From Deltaproteobacteria bacterium (GTDB taxonomy: Bacteria > Desulfobacterota > Syntrophobacteria > BM002): a DNA stretch of 42,099 nucleotides. Location of the stretch: contig CP070735.1 in the NCBI GenBank assembly GCA_020347625.1, forward strand, positions 2,479,363 through 2,521,461, written 5' to 3'. Positions 1 to 8,170 of this stretch are shown one piece after another. Below the pieces are notes generated by a model. It was given only the letters and a program-made list of their open reading frames with translations, did no database searches and was not told the origin of the DNA. Both the position numbers and the translations under genes were made by a program. Numbering within the stretch: position 1 is the first letter of the stretch; each line of letters opens with the position of its first letter.

Positions 1-975
1 ATCTTCCAGTACAATCATCATCGTATCGGCGGTTATATCCCCCTTAGCACACTTCTTACTCCTTGCTTTCTTATGTTTCTTGTCGCCAGGGTGATCTTTC
101 CAATACACACCATCATAGAACCGGCATCCAGGGCCAGTTCTCAAATCCCGCCACTTCAGTCCCCCGGTTGGTGAAAACTCCCCGCTGCCTGCAGCAGCAT
201 CATGGAGTCCACCATACTGATCGCGTTTTCGAGGTGCGCTTCCTTCGCAACCAATCATCACAACATCACATTGCCCAGACCCTCCGTGCCTATAATACAA
301 GTAGATATGACCGTGCGTGCCATCTCTATAAATCGGATCACCGGAGTCTGGATTATTTTGGCCATACCCTCCCATAGCTATATCCATACCCCATTGGTTG
401 CCGTGCTTAAAAGGTGATTTCTTTTTCACTTCGGCTATCAGCTTCCTCGCTGGTGTCCCAAAAAGTCTAGGTTTAGGTGCATCTCTATCTGTCCCATGAG
501 ATGCAAACCTGCGCACCAATGGTGCTGTGTCACTTTGCGCGCCGAGCGGGCCCAGCAATTTGGTCTTGCGAGCATCAACGCTTCTATCGTGTAAATCAGT
601 CGCGCCGACAGTCAGCCAATTCCAGAATCTGCGGTTATCATTCAATGGAGTTTGTATTATCACTCGCCCGCCGTGGCTTAGCGCAGCAGCTATTGGAAAA
701 TAACCTGGCCTTTCGCACCAAAATTGCCAGCCACCATGACACGGTTTTTCATCAGATACGCCCACCATAAAATACTCAATAGTATTTTGTTCCCTGTAAA
801 ACAACCCGCCATTTTGTAATGTTATAAATATTCTCTCTATAATACTATTAGCAGCGTTCCACGCATCGTCATCGTGACCCCTTGCTAGCCATTTTAGGGT
901 ACGGTTCCACATATTAACATCTCGCGCGAATTGTGCCCTCGGAGAACGCCTTCTTAACTGTCGTAGCGTAGGCAT
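1..975 (-). CDS. Unrecognised protein, C-terminus cut by window edge
   Basis: An open frame of 325 codons without a stop runs on the minus strand from ATG at 975 to the window edge, so the C-terminus is missing. A strong ribosome site (GGGAGGG at 986-980) lies 4 nt upstream of the ATG. The N-terminal half is basic and rich in Trp and Arg. From about residue 200 the chain is rich in Gly, Tyr, His and Asp, with motifs such as GTHGHIYLYY, VVMIGCEGSAPRKRDQYGG and FSPTGGLKWRD that look like a compact conserved domain. No signal peptide or membrane segment is seen. I do not recognise the family. The closely spaced His, Cys and Asp could suit an enzyme or secreted effector domain, but that is a guess. 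No partner gene lies upstream within 900 bases. The short plus-strand frames here (63-377, 202-417, 477-770) are shadows of this one. Confidence 0.8.
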   Translation of the reverse strand, partial: MPTLRQLRRRSPRAQFARDVNMWNRTLKWLARGHDDDAWNAANSIIERIFITLQNGGLFYREQNTIEYFMVGVSDEKPCHGGWQFWCERPGYFPIAAALSHGGRVIIQTPLNDNRRFWNWLTVGATDLHDRSVDARKTKLLGPLGAQSDTAPLVRRFASHGTDRDAPKPRLFGTPARKLIAEVKKKSPFKHGNQWGMDIAMGGYGQNNPDSGDPIYRDGTHGHIYLYYRHGGSGQCDVVMIGCEGSAPRKRDQYGGLHDAAAGSGEFSPTGGLKWRDLRTGPGCRFYDGVYWKDHPGDKKHKKARSKKCAKGDITADTMMIVLED

Positions 976-1483
976 TTTACCCTCCCTTGATTAAAGCTGA
1001 GTATATGGCAAAATAAAAAGAGGTTTTCGTTAATCACAGCCTATTCATTGATTCACATTCCCTACCTGTACTGACCATATCATCAGCAATGAAAGCAAAC
1101 GTCCAGGTTCGACTTGAGCTTCCCGATATGATACGGAAGGACACAAGTGTATTGAATTATTTCAGACTCAATAAAGCAGTGGAAGAATATGGTGATTGTT
1201 ACTCGATGATCAACTGCATCTAGAAATGTCACTTGGCTTTACTCTAGGTGGATTGGCTGATTATTGTCAATTAAATTACCAGTACTTGAGTCGAATCGTG
1301 CAATGAAGAAGAAAGGGTCAAGGGTGGATTCTCGCATCTGTGGCAAAGACAAAGACGTGTAAATGGTGAGAAATGTGAACTCACCTCGATCACAGCACAT
1401 CAGAATTTTATATTACATCCCTTAATCTAAACTTCGGCTGGTCTTGACTTCGGCACAAGATATAGCCGTCTGTCAATGCAAAC

Positions 1484-1527
1484 AAAAAATGCCCCCACTG
1501 ACCATGCCATCTAAAGCCAGTGGGGGC
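1484..1527 (-). terminator. Rho-independent terminator, minus strand
   Basis: A perfect 10-bp stem (1491-1500 with 1518-1527, sequence GCCCCCACTG and its complement) with a 17-nt loop is followed on the minus strand by ATTTTTTG. It would end transcripts entering from the secreted-protein gene at 1872-2378, leaving a 3' tail of about 350 nt, or an RNA that starts inside this region. Confidence 0.75.
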
Positions 1528-1529
1528 TA

Positions 1530-1592
1530 GGCAGGGCCTACCTAAATGGGACCTAACATCCATTGAGAAGAGAATAGGTGGGGAGCCCTGCC
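1530..1592. other. Stem-loop next to the terminator
   Basis: GGCAGGGC (1530-1537) pairs with GCCCTGCC (1585-1592). The stem continues after a 2-nt bulge, CCTACCT pairing with AGGTGGG using one G-U. On the minus strand it comes just before the terminator at 1484-1527, so a transcript would end in two tandem hairpins. This is a common shape for the 3' end of a structured RNA. No Rfam family is recognised. Confidence 0.45.
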
Positions 1593-1871
1593 AAGTTTTA
1601 GTTTAATGAAAAAATTGTGCCAGTTCCTCTTATCCATCAATTTCTCTTGTAGTTTTGCTAAGTTACATCTTTTTGCAGCTCATAGCACCGGAGGGATATA
1701 AGGTAACTAAGTGCATAATTTATTTATAAAACTACCACTTTTATGTACTGACGGGTAGTGATCCCGCTTAAAGAAGGTGAACCCTACTAGGTTTGCGTGG
1801 ACAAATAGCCAAGATTTGATCATCAGGAACTGTAGGGAGCATCCTTGGGAAGAGGTGTCAAAACTGTAGCG

Positions 1872-2378
1872 CTAAAACCTGCGCCAATCACTGAAACCTT
1901 CGATATCAACCATTATGCCGCCCAGTCGGCGCTCTGAGGCAGCCTGCCATTTCTCCGCGATGGTCTCTTGTCCTTCGGAGCCGAAGGTTACGGTTATTTT
2001 GATGGGCTCACTTCGGTTTCCTCGCTGATCGCGGATGAAGACTCTTAGCTCAAACTTTTCTCCTAGGAGAGAGTTGTCCAAAGGAGTTCTCAGGAAAAGA
2101 TAACCCACAAATTCATCACGGTTTTCTTTTTTGAGTCGGGTAAATGTGGTTGGAGAAAAACCAAATCCAGGCACATACAGCATGCTAGAGATGTCCTTCA
2201 TGTCACCATCAGCGTCTCTCGCATGCAAATAGACTCTCCAACTGGCTCCGGGGCGAATTTTTTCGGCAGCATAAAAGTCTAGTACTTCGGGTGGTTTTCC
2301 TTTTGGTCCGGTGTTTGGGCCAAAAAAACCCCAGAGTGGAGTAGCTAGGGCTAGAATAAGAAGAATTTTTTTCTTCAT
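1872..2378 (-). CDS. Secreted protein of unknown function
   Basis: This 168-residue protein begins MKKKILLILALATPLWGFF, a short Sec signal peptide with a basic start and a hydrophobic core. The mature part has alternating beta-like stretches such as SWRVYLHARDADGDM and KFELRVFIRDQRGNRSEPI, ending near FSDWRRF. The Asp/Gly-rich turn followed by a strand resembles cadherin- or Ig-like sandwich domains, so a small exported beta-sandwich is likely; no catalytic motif is visible. It is a lone gene on the minus strand, divergent from the thioesterase. No Shine-Dalgarno is obvious before the ATG. A TTGACA box lies about 65 bases upstream, and a terminator at 1484-1527 may end the transcript. Function unknown. 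Confidence 0.75.
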   Translation of the reverse strand: MKKKILLILALATPLWGFFGPNTGPKGKPPEVLDFYAAEKIRPGASWRVYLHARDADGDMKDISSMLYVPGFGFSPTTFTRLKKENRDEFVGYLFLRTPLDNSLLGEKFELRVFIRDQRGNRSEPIKITVTFGSEGQETIAEKWQAASERRLGGIMVDIEGFSDWRRF

Positions 2379-2420
2379 ACAAGGAAATCGCCGTGAATTG
2401 GATGTGGGTACGCTGATATA

Positions 2421-2449
2421 TAATTAGCCGTATTAATTGTGTTTGTCAA
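2421..2449 (-). promoter_or_regulatory. Possible sigma-70 promoter for the secreted-protein gene
   Basis: On the minus strand a perfect TTGACA (2449-2444) is followed after 17 nt by TAATTA and overlapping TTATAT/TATATA sequences. The -35 box is strong. The -10 box is AT-rich but its exact position is unclear. It lies 43-71 bases upstream of the ATG at 2378. Confidence 0.4.
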
Positions 2450-2535
2450 AAGAGATATTAAAAAAGAATGAAATTTTTGGATTCCAGGATTGGCGTTTCC
2501 ACATTCGAAATCATGAAATTCTGACTCCTTTCCTT

Positions 2536-2564
2536 TTGAAGTAATGCATCGGGGAATGTGTTAT
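2536..2564 (+). promoter_or_regulatory. Possible promoter for thioesterase and selB
   Basis: TTGAAG (2536-2541), a 17-nt spacer, then TGTTAT (2559-2564) overlapping TTATAT. It is placed about 120 bases before the thioesterase start. Both boxes are imperfect. Confidence 0.3.
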
Positions 2565-2683
2565 ATTAGCTTCGCTCTGCTGGGGTTCTGGGTTGATTGT
2601 ATTGAAAAGGAAATGCTCCAAATAGAGAGACGGAAGCAAGGGCGTCAGAGTCATATATGAATAATGGTTGTGACCAGGGGCAA

Positions 2684-3115
2684 ATGGTGCTGACCGAGCT
2701 ACAAAAAAAGGGGATCGCAGAGAGGCTCGAGAACAATCCCATCGTAAAATTCGTGGGTGTCGAACTGGTGCACGTGATTGCCGGACAGGCGACTCTCAGG
2801 CTACCGTACCGAGATGAATTGAACAACTCCATGGGTGTTGTCCAAGGTGGTATTCTGGGGGTGCTTGCAGATGTGGCCGGTGGTGTTTCCCTCTACTCTG
2901 TGCTGACTGATCCATCCAAAGTGTTGATCCCCACCGTCGAATTCAAGCTGAACTTCCTCCGACCCGCCACTAGGGAAGATGTATTCGGTCGCGGAAAGGT
3001 GGCGCATCGCGGGCGGCAAATAGCAGTTTGCCAGGTGGATATCGCCACAGGGGCTGAGGTCCTTCTGGCTACGGGTCTCTTTACTTACATGATAAAACAC
3101 TTGAGTGACGTATAG
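2684..3115 (+). CDS. PaaI-family hotdog-fold thioesterase
   Basis: A 143-residue protein with the single hotdog domain of the PaaI/YdiI acyl-CoA thioesterases, which hydrolyse acyl-CoA in the cytoplasm. The stretch SMGVVQGGILGVLADVAGG is the family's active-site loop and start of the central helix; most members read HGG where this reads QGG, with the catalytic acid replaced by the nearby Asp. Later strands (IPTVEFKLNFLRPATRED and GKVAHRGRQIAVCQVDI) complete the fold. The frame is open from ATG 2657, but ATG 2684 follows AGGGG closely and gives the usual family length, so it is preferred. selB begins 104 bases downstream in the same direction. The substrate cannot be told from sequence. Confidence 0.85.
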   Translation: MVLTELQKKGIAERLENNPIVKFVGVELVHVIAGQATLRLPYRDELNNSMGVVQGGILGVLADVAGGVSLYSVLTDPSKVLIPTVEFKLNFLRPATREDVFGRGKVAHRGRQIAVCQVDIATGAEVLLATGLFTYMIKHLSDV

Positions 3116-3219
3116 CGTATCGCAAACCAAGAGAAGGATGAAAAGGATAGCTTTTTCGGTTTTCTGACGAGTTACCATAAGAATGTATGTGAGAAGGAGA
3201 TTCAGGGGAGAATCGGTTA

Positions 3220-5145
3220 ATGAAACAGATCATCCTGGGCACGGCTGGACATATTGATCATGGTAAGACGACTCTGATCAAGGCTCTCACTGGAATTGAT
3301 ACTGATCGTCTCAAAGAGGAAAAGGAGCGAGGGATCACCATTGAGCTTGGTTTTGCCCACCTCCAGCTTCCCGATGGTCAGGAATTGGGAATCGTTGATG
3401 TGCCGGGACATGAAAAATTCGTGCGACACATGGTGGCTGGGGCTACGGGTATCGACCTGGTAGCATTGGTCGTGGCTGCAGACGAGGGCGTGATGCCCCA
3501 GACGCGAGAGCACCTCGAGATCTGTGAACTGCTACAGGTCAAACAAGGAATCGTGGTGCTCACCAAGACCGACCTGGTGGAGGACACCGACTGGTTGGAG
3601 CTGGTAGAGGAGGATATTCGCGATTTTTTGCAGGGAACTTTTCTAGCCTCTGCATCGATAATTCCAGTTTCGGCGGCATCGGGTGATGGGTTACCGAGGT
3701 TACTGGAGGAACTGCAAAGCCTGTGTGTATCGGTGGAGGGCAGATCCAGCAGCGGTGATTTTCGTCTTGCCGTGGACCGGGTTTTCAGCATGAGAGGATT
3801 TGGAACGGTAATTACTGGTACCGCCATTTCTGGAAAAGTTAAGACGGGGGACACCCTATTTGTCTACCCTCAGCAGTTTAAGGCTAAAGTACGTGGCATT
3901 CAGGTTCACAATCGAGAGGTGAGCGAAGCCATTAGCGGCCAGCGTACCGCCATAAATTTGCAAGGAGTTGAAAAAGCTGCTCTCGAACGCGGCAACGTCC
4001 TTGCAGCACCAGAAAGCTTAATATCATCTTACATGGTGGATGTGCGGTACCAGCATCTTGCGGACGCTCCGCGAGTCATTAAGAACCGGGCAAAGGTTCG
4101 CTTTCACACGGGTACCAGCGAGGTCATGGGCACCTTTATACTGCTGGACAATGATGAACTAACTCCCGGTGCCAGGGCATATGCCCAGCTGCGTTTGGAT
4201 AAACCGATAGCAGTCCGCAGTGGGGATCGTTTTGTTCTGAGGAGCTACTCACCGATGCGAACCATCGGTGGGGGACAGATCCTCCATCCGACCCCGAAAA
4301 AACGCAGGCGAAAGATGGCTGATACCCTGGAAGCTTTGACCGTGCTAGATGGGGGTGGACCTTCTGAGATGGTAGAGCTTTACCTTAAAGATTCAGGGTC
4401 TGGCGGTATTGCCGAGAGGGAATTGACCATTCTAGCCAATGTCACGGACAAGGAACTTCGGCGGTTGTTGCAGGATCTAATGAGCCGCGGCGAGGTGATC
4501 CAGTTCGATCGTGAAAGCCATCGCTTTTTGCACAGAGAGGTCTTAAATAAACTCACCCAAATGATTAAGGAGCAACTTGAAGAGTTTCATCGGCGACAAC
4601 CTTTGCGATCAGGCATGAGCAAGGAAGAACTATTTGCTCGGATGCCAGGCGGCGTGGACGCCAAACTTTTCAATGAAATCATACAGCGGTTGGCTCGTAA
4701 CGATGATATTGTTCAAGAAAAGGACCTGGTGCGGCTCTCTTCTCATAAAGTGGCTCTGGCGGGTATGCAACAGAAAGTACGAGAAAAGCTTGAGTCAATC
4801 TACCGGCAAGCAGGTCTGCAACCCCCATTTTTTCGGGAGGTGGCACAGTCGCTGGGTGTCTCAGATGGAGAGGCGCGACAGATCCTCAACTGGATGTTGG
4901 AACAGGGATTGCTGGTAAAGGTCAAGGAGGATATGTACTTTCACCGTGGGGTATTGGAGGAACTTAGACAAAGGCTACTGGACTTCTTTGGAGAACAGGA
5001 AGAGATCACTACCTCACAGTTCAAAGAACTTACCCAAACAAGCCGCAAATACACCATTCCACTTCTTGAGTTTCTGGACACTACCCGCTTTACCATAAGG
5101 GTGGGAGATGTGCGTCGCCTGAGACACAAAAAACCTCGTAGCTGA
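3220..5145 (+). CDS. selB: Selenocysteine-specific elongation factor SelB
   Basis: SelB is the GTPase that carries Sec-tRNA(Sec) to in-frame UGA codons by binding the SECIS hairpin of the mRNA. The 641-residue length is normal. The G domain shows GHIDHGKT (residues 10-17), DVPGHE and TKTD. Beta-barrel domains II and III follow, with a typical [19 protein letters not shown]-like stretch (here [20 protein letters not shown]). The last 240 residues hold the winged-helix repeats that bind SECIS RNA, ending [16 protein letters not shown] lies 10 nt before ATG. Its presence means the organism makes selenoproteins. selA, selD and the Sec tRNA are not in the window, and I found no selenoprotein frame here. 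It likely shares a transcript with the thioesterase. Confidence 0.96.
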   Translation: MKQIILGTAGHIDHGKTTLIKALTGIDTDRLKEEKERGITIELGFAHLQLPDGQELGIVDVPGHEKFVRHMVAGATGIDLVALVVAADEGVMPQTREHLEICELLQVKQGIVVLTKTDLVEDTDWLELVEEDIRDFLQGTFLASASIIPVSAASGDGLPRLLEELQSLCVSVEGRSSSGDFRLAVDRVFSMRGFGTVITGTAISGKVKTGDTLFVYPQQFKAKVRGIQVHNREVSEAISGQRTAINLQGVEKAALERGNVLAAPESLISSYMVDVRYQHLADAPRVIKNRAKVRFHTGTSEVMGTFILLDNDELTPGARAYAQLRLDKPIAVRSGDRFVLRSYSPMRTIGGGQILHPTPKKRRRKMADTLEALTVLDGGGPSEMVELYLKDSGSGGIAERELTILANVTDKELRRLLQDLMSRGEVIQFDRESHRFLHREVLNKLTQMIKEQLEEFHRRQPLRSGMSKEELFARMPGGVDAKLFNEIIQRLARNDDIVQEKDLVRLSSHKVALAGMQQKVREKLESIYRQAGLQPPFFREVAQSLGVSDGEARQILNWMLEQGLLVKVKEDMYFHRGVLEELRQRLLDFFGEQEEITTSQFKELTQTSRKYTIPLLEFLDTTRFTIRVGDVRRLRHKKPRS

Positions 5146-5163
5146 GAGCTCGAGGTTCAGCCA

Positions 5164-5281
5164 GAGCAGGCAGCGGGCAGCAGACGCCAAGCATTCTAAG
5201 CTAAATCAGGATTTGGTCACCAAAGAAGCTACGGGCGTGTTCCCCTGTGGCTGCCAGCTGTTAGCTGCTATCTGCCTGCTC
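5164..5281. repeat. Inverted word-like GGCAGC repeat between selB and pyrD
   Basis: Left arm 5164-5182 (GAGCAGGCAGCGGGCAGCA) and right arm 5251-5281 (mixed CTGCC/AGCTG/TAGCTGC words) are imperfect inverted copies about 70 bases apart. They sit between the convergent ends of selB and pyrD. The right arm runs into the last codons of pyrD. Confidence 0.6.
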
Positions 5282-6217
5282 GATCCGCTGCGGGACCACA
5301 AGGGCACCGATCACTTCATTGATATCTGTTAGTCCTTCCTGGCGTAGGTAGTTTTCCAATCCGGCGATGATTTCCAAGGTAGCCATGGGGTTGACAAAAT
5401 TGGCAGTGCCCACCTGAACAGCTTTTGCGCCGACGATCAAGAATTCAAGGGCGTCTTCAACAGAAACAATCCCTCCCAGCCCGATCACCGGTAACTCGGT
5501 CACCTGAATGACCTGCCACACCTGCCTAAGGGCGATGGGTTTGATGGCAGGTCCAGAAAGACCACCAACCACGTTGGCCAGCCGGGGGCAGCGATTTTGT
5601 ATATCAACTGCCATGCCAGCAACGGTATTGATAAGCGACAGGATGTCTGTACCAGCGTCCTCTGCGGCTTTGGCTGTAACCGTGATGTCGGTTACGTTGG
5701 GAGTGAGCTTGGTGATGACCGGCAGGTTGGTTTCAGACCTTACCGCGGAAACAACTTGGAATACCATCTTCGGATCCGTGCCAAACACCATCCCCCCAGC
5801 TTTTACATTGGGACAGGAAATATTGATCTCCAGGGCAGTAATCCCCTCCTGAGCATCCAGCCCTTCGGCAAGTTGGCCATACTCTTCCACCGTATTGCCA
5901 AAAAGATTCACTATAACCGGAACTGACAGCTGCCTAAGCCAGGGAAGTTTCTCCTCCAGGAAGGCGGTGAGCCCGACATTTTGCAGACCGATTGAGTTGA
6001 GCATGCCTCCGCAAGTTTCCCAGATGCGTGGAGGGGGATTGCCAAGCCGAGGTTCCAGGGAGATGCCCTTCACCACTATGGCACCAAGACTCTCAGGTGG
6101 CACAAGCTCGGCGTACTCTTGACCATAGCCGTATGTACCCGATGCTACCATCACCGGGTTCTTGAGGTGGAGAGGCCCGAGGTCAACGGCCAGGTTTATG
6201 CTTTTGTCACTAGTCAT
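5261..6217 (-). CDS. pyrD: Dihydroorotate dehydrogenase, class 1B catalytic subunit
   Basis: PyrD oxidises dihydroorotate to orotate in pyrimidine synthesis, with FMN in a TIM barrel. The 318-residue protein shows the class 1 start LGPLHLKNPVMVASGTYGYG, the substrate loop GGMLNSIGLQNVGL, and NISCPNVKAGG, where class 1B enzymes use Cys as catalytic base. Class 1B partners with PyrK, encoded just upstream. The frame is open from GTG 6238; ATG 6217 gives the normal N-terminus (MTSDKSINLAVDLG), but neither start has a clear ribosome site. The last residues (IEQADSS) are encoded by a GGCAGC-type repeat, so the natural C-terminus has probably been altered. It is the last gene of the MBL-pgeF-pyrK-pyrD run. 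Confidence 0.95.
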   Translation of the reverse strand: MTSDKSINLAVDLGPLHLKNPVMVASGTYGYGQEYAELVPPESLGAIVVKGISLEPRLGNPPPRIWETCGGMLNSIGLQNVGLTAFLEEKLPWLRQLSVPVIVNLFGNTVEEYGQLAEGLDAQEGITALEINISCPNVKAGGMVFGTDPKMVFQVVSAVRSETNLPVITKLTPNVTDITVTAKAAEDAGTDILSLINTVAGMAVDIQNRCPRLANVVGGLSGPAIKPIALRQVWQVIQVTELPVIGLGGIVSVEDALEFLIVGAKAVQVGTANFVNPMATLEIIAGLENYLRQEGLTDINEVIGALVVPQRIEQADSS

Positions 6218-6419
6218 TAAGTCTAGCTCGCACAGCACATAGCGTCTTTAATTTTTCTGGCATCGCAGTCATTACGCTCCGCTGTCATTCAGTGATTAGA
6301 TCATTAGATTGCTATATAAATGATCATAAATGACTAAAAGCATAATGACTGACAAATCCTCCCGATTACCATTCACCGTTCACAATTCATTGCCGGCTGC
6401 AAGCTAACTGCTGATTACG
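6218..6419. repeat. Low-complexity word repeat between pyrK and pyrD
   Basis: The gap holds short echoing words such as GATTAGATCATTAGATT, AATGATCATAAATGACTAA and CATTCACCGTTCACAATTCA, then GCCGGCTGCAAGCTAACTGCTG. No gene fits here. It resembles the other junction repeats in this window. Confidence 0.45.
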
Positions 6420-7232
6420 TTACTCCCAAACTATCCGTTCTCCGGCAAATACTGGTCCCTCCTGGCAGACGTTTGCGTAGTACGAATCCTGACCTCCGTC
6501 CGGAGTTCTGCACTTAAGCGAACAACTCAGGCAAGCCCCTACGCCGCAGCCCATGAGGGCTTCCATGGAGAGCTGAGACGGAATGGATAACCGGGCAGCC
6601 ATTTCTGCCACCAGCCGCTGCATGGGATAGGGACCACAGGAGTAAATTACCTTCGGTAGGTCATCCTGCTGTGAGAGCCATTCTTGCAGGTGGCCGGTTA
6701 TCAGCCCCTTTCTTCCTGTACTGCCGTCTTCTGTAACCAATTTCACCAAAAAGCCCAATTCCTCGAAATGCTGAACACAGACAAGATCGCTGGCACTCTT
6801 GCCGCCGAACCACAAGACGAAGGGACCTTTAAAGCCAGAGCTGACCAGAGTTGCCGCCAAATGTGGCAAAGGAGCAATGCCAATTCCCCCAGCAACCATG
6901 AGGACAAAACCGTCCTGAGTAGGAAACTGAAAACCGCTACCCAAAGGTCCAAGGAGACTCAGGGAGGAGGGGGGTTGCATCTGGGTAAGCAGCCGGGTAC
7001 CACGCCCCACTACTCGATAAAGTATTTCAAATGAACCAGGAGGGCCATGTTGATGGATTCGGTGCACGGCAAATGGGCGTCGCAGCAGGGGGTCGAAGCT
7101 ATCTTGTACCCTGATCATTAGGAACTGCCCTGGCTCGACTCTGGCAGCGACGTCAGGGCAGAGCATCCCCATATGGTACAGTTCAGGACTTACGCGATTG
7201 TTGAAAATTATTTCAGCACGTTGTAAAAGCAC
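6420..7232 (-). CDS. pyrK: Dihydroorotate dehydrogenase B electron-transfer subunit
   Basis: PyrK passes electrons from PyrD to NAD through FAD and a [2Fe-2S] cluster. Visible are the FAD-binding RRPFAVHR, the nucleotide-binding LMVAGGIGIAPL and, at the C-terminus, the cluster Cys residues in MGCGVGACLSCSLKC with a fourth in YANVCQEGP. The frame is open to TTG 7322, but those first 30 residues are encoded by repeat-like sequence (LKLNDFNDLNGI) not found in the family. GTG 7232 with GGAAG 7 nt upstream gives a normal start (LLQRAEIIFNNRVSPELYHM). pyrD follows after a 200-base gap. Order and direction support one PyrDK complex. The start is uncertain; the identity is not. Confidence 0.93.
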   Translation of the reverse strand: MLLQRAEIIFNNRVSPELYHMGMLCPDVAARVEPGQFLMIRVQDSFDPLLRRPFAVHRIHQHGPPGSFEILYRVVGRGTRLLTQMQPPSSLSLLGPLGSGFQFPTQDGFVLMVAGGIGIAPLPHLAATLVSSGFKGPFVLWFGGKSASDLVCVQHFEELGFLVKLVTEDGSTGRKGLITGHLQEWLSQQDDLPKVIYSCGPYPMQRLVAEMAARLSIPSQLSMEALMGCGVGACLSCSLKCRTPDGGQDSYYANVCQEGPVFAGERIVWE

Positions 7233-7350
7233 GGCAACTTCCGTCGGTGTTATACCGTTCAAGTCGTTAAAATCGTTAAGTTTTAAAGATCTTTTTCTTG
7301 CGGCGCGTCTCCACGTCACCAAGTCGTTCCAGTAGTTGCCTACAGCGGCA

Positions 7351-8166
7351 CTAACCTCTGATACCTATGGCTGCGGCAAAGCGGCCGGTCTTCCCCTCGC
7401 CGCGATAGGAATAGAAGACCCCAGGGTGACACTTGGTACAAAGTCCCGCAATTTCAATATGTTCAGCGAGTAAACCTGCTTTCTGGAGCTGATGTTGACT
7501 GATGGCCCAGAAATCGAAGTGATCTTTGTTTAGTCGGAAACGGGCAAAATCGGCTGGGAGCTCCTGACGCCAGTGGCGAAACTGAGCGCAGCAGGGTCCC
7601 AGCGAGGGGCCAATGGCAGCAATGATCTCTTGGGGCCGGCAGCCAAATTGAGCGGTCATGAGCTGGATTGAGTTACCTAAGATGTTATGAACGCTGCCTC
7701 GCCATCCGGCATGGATGATGGCAGCCACGGTTTTATTTGGATCGTAAAGAAAAATAGTTTGACAGTCGGCGACCTTAATCATCATGAGTACGCCAGGCAC
7801 TTGGGTCATGAATCCGTCCTTACCATGCAGGGGATAGGGGATTGCGGGGTCAAATTGAGGATTCCGGTCAAGGACCACAATATTTCGACTGTGGTTCTGC
7901 CGGGCATAAACGAGAGAAGGTGAGCTTAGAACTATCCGAACCCGCCGCAAGTTTTCTCGAACCTTACTGGCTTCATCACCGCTGTCGTAACTCACATTGA
8001 GGCTATCGAACGGGGGCGAGCTTACGCCACCGAGTCGGGTGAAGACTGCGTGTTCCAATTCTGAAAATTGGCTGAACCGGTGGAATCTATAAAAGGGGAG
8101 GCCGTTCTCTGAATGGGGTTGAAGGGTTGCTGAGGTGGGTAGCACAATATCGGCTGATAATGCCAT
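7351..8166 (-). CDS. pgeF: Peptidoglycan editing factor / multicopper-like purine nucleosidase
   Basis: PgeF (YfiH, laccase-domain family) is a zinc enzyme described both as a purine nucleoside phosphorylase/deaminase and as the factor that keeps wrong amino acids out of peptidoglycan precursors. The 271-residue length is normal. Metal ligands are visible: His92 in the QNH motif, Cys135 in KVADCQ and His152 in IHAGWRGS. Other family signs are HAVFTRLGGVSSPPFDSLN near the start, AAIGPSLGPCC at 184-193 and CTKCHPGVFYSYRGEG near the end. It starts 4 bases after the MBL gene stops, so the two are translationally close. pyrK lies downstream; pgeF and purine/pyrimidine genes often mix without a fixed operon. 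Confidence 0.92.
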   Translation of the reverse strand: MALSADIVLPTSATLQPHSENGLPFYRFHRFSQFSELEHAVFTRLGGVSSPPFDSLNVSYDSGDEASKVRENLRRVRIVLSSPSLVYARQNHSRNIVVLDRNPQFDPAIPYPLHGKDGFMTQVPGVLMMIKVADCQTIFLYDPNKTVAAIIHAGWRGSVHNILGNSIQLMTAQFGCRPQEIIAAIGPSLGPCCAQFRHWRQELPADFARFRLNKDHFDFWAISQHQLQKAGLLAEHIEIAGLCTKCHPGVFYSYRGEGKTGRFAAAIGIRG

Positions 8167-8170
8167 GGAG

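Larger units (their letters stand above)
976..1871. other. Gene-poor region of about 900 bases
   Basis: No convincing gene is visible. A 44-codon frame from ATG 1089 to stop 1223 (starting MKANVQVRLELPDM) reads like protein but has no ribosome site; it could be a remnant. Two adjacent hairpins lie at 1491-1527 and 1530-1592, and the first ends in a minus-strand T-run. The stretch 1600-1870 is AT-rich and unassigned. Base composition is lower in GC than in the neighbouring genes, which together with the unknown gene at 1-975 suggests an accessory or decayed segment. Confidence 0.5.

Noticed and set aside
63-770. Three plus-strand frames (63-377, 202-417, 477-770)
   Set aside because: They lie opposite a 325-codon minus-strand frame with a strong ribosome site and protein-like composition, and they overlap each other without motifs.
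3220-5260. A Sec tRNA or SECIS next to selB
   Set aside because: No tRNA-like arm or T-loop is visible around selB, and no frame with an in-frame TGA in a selenoprotein context was found.
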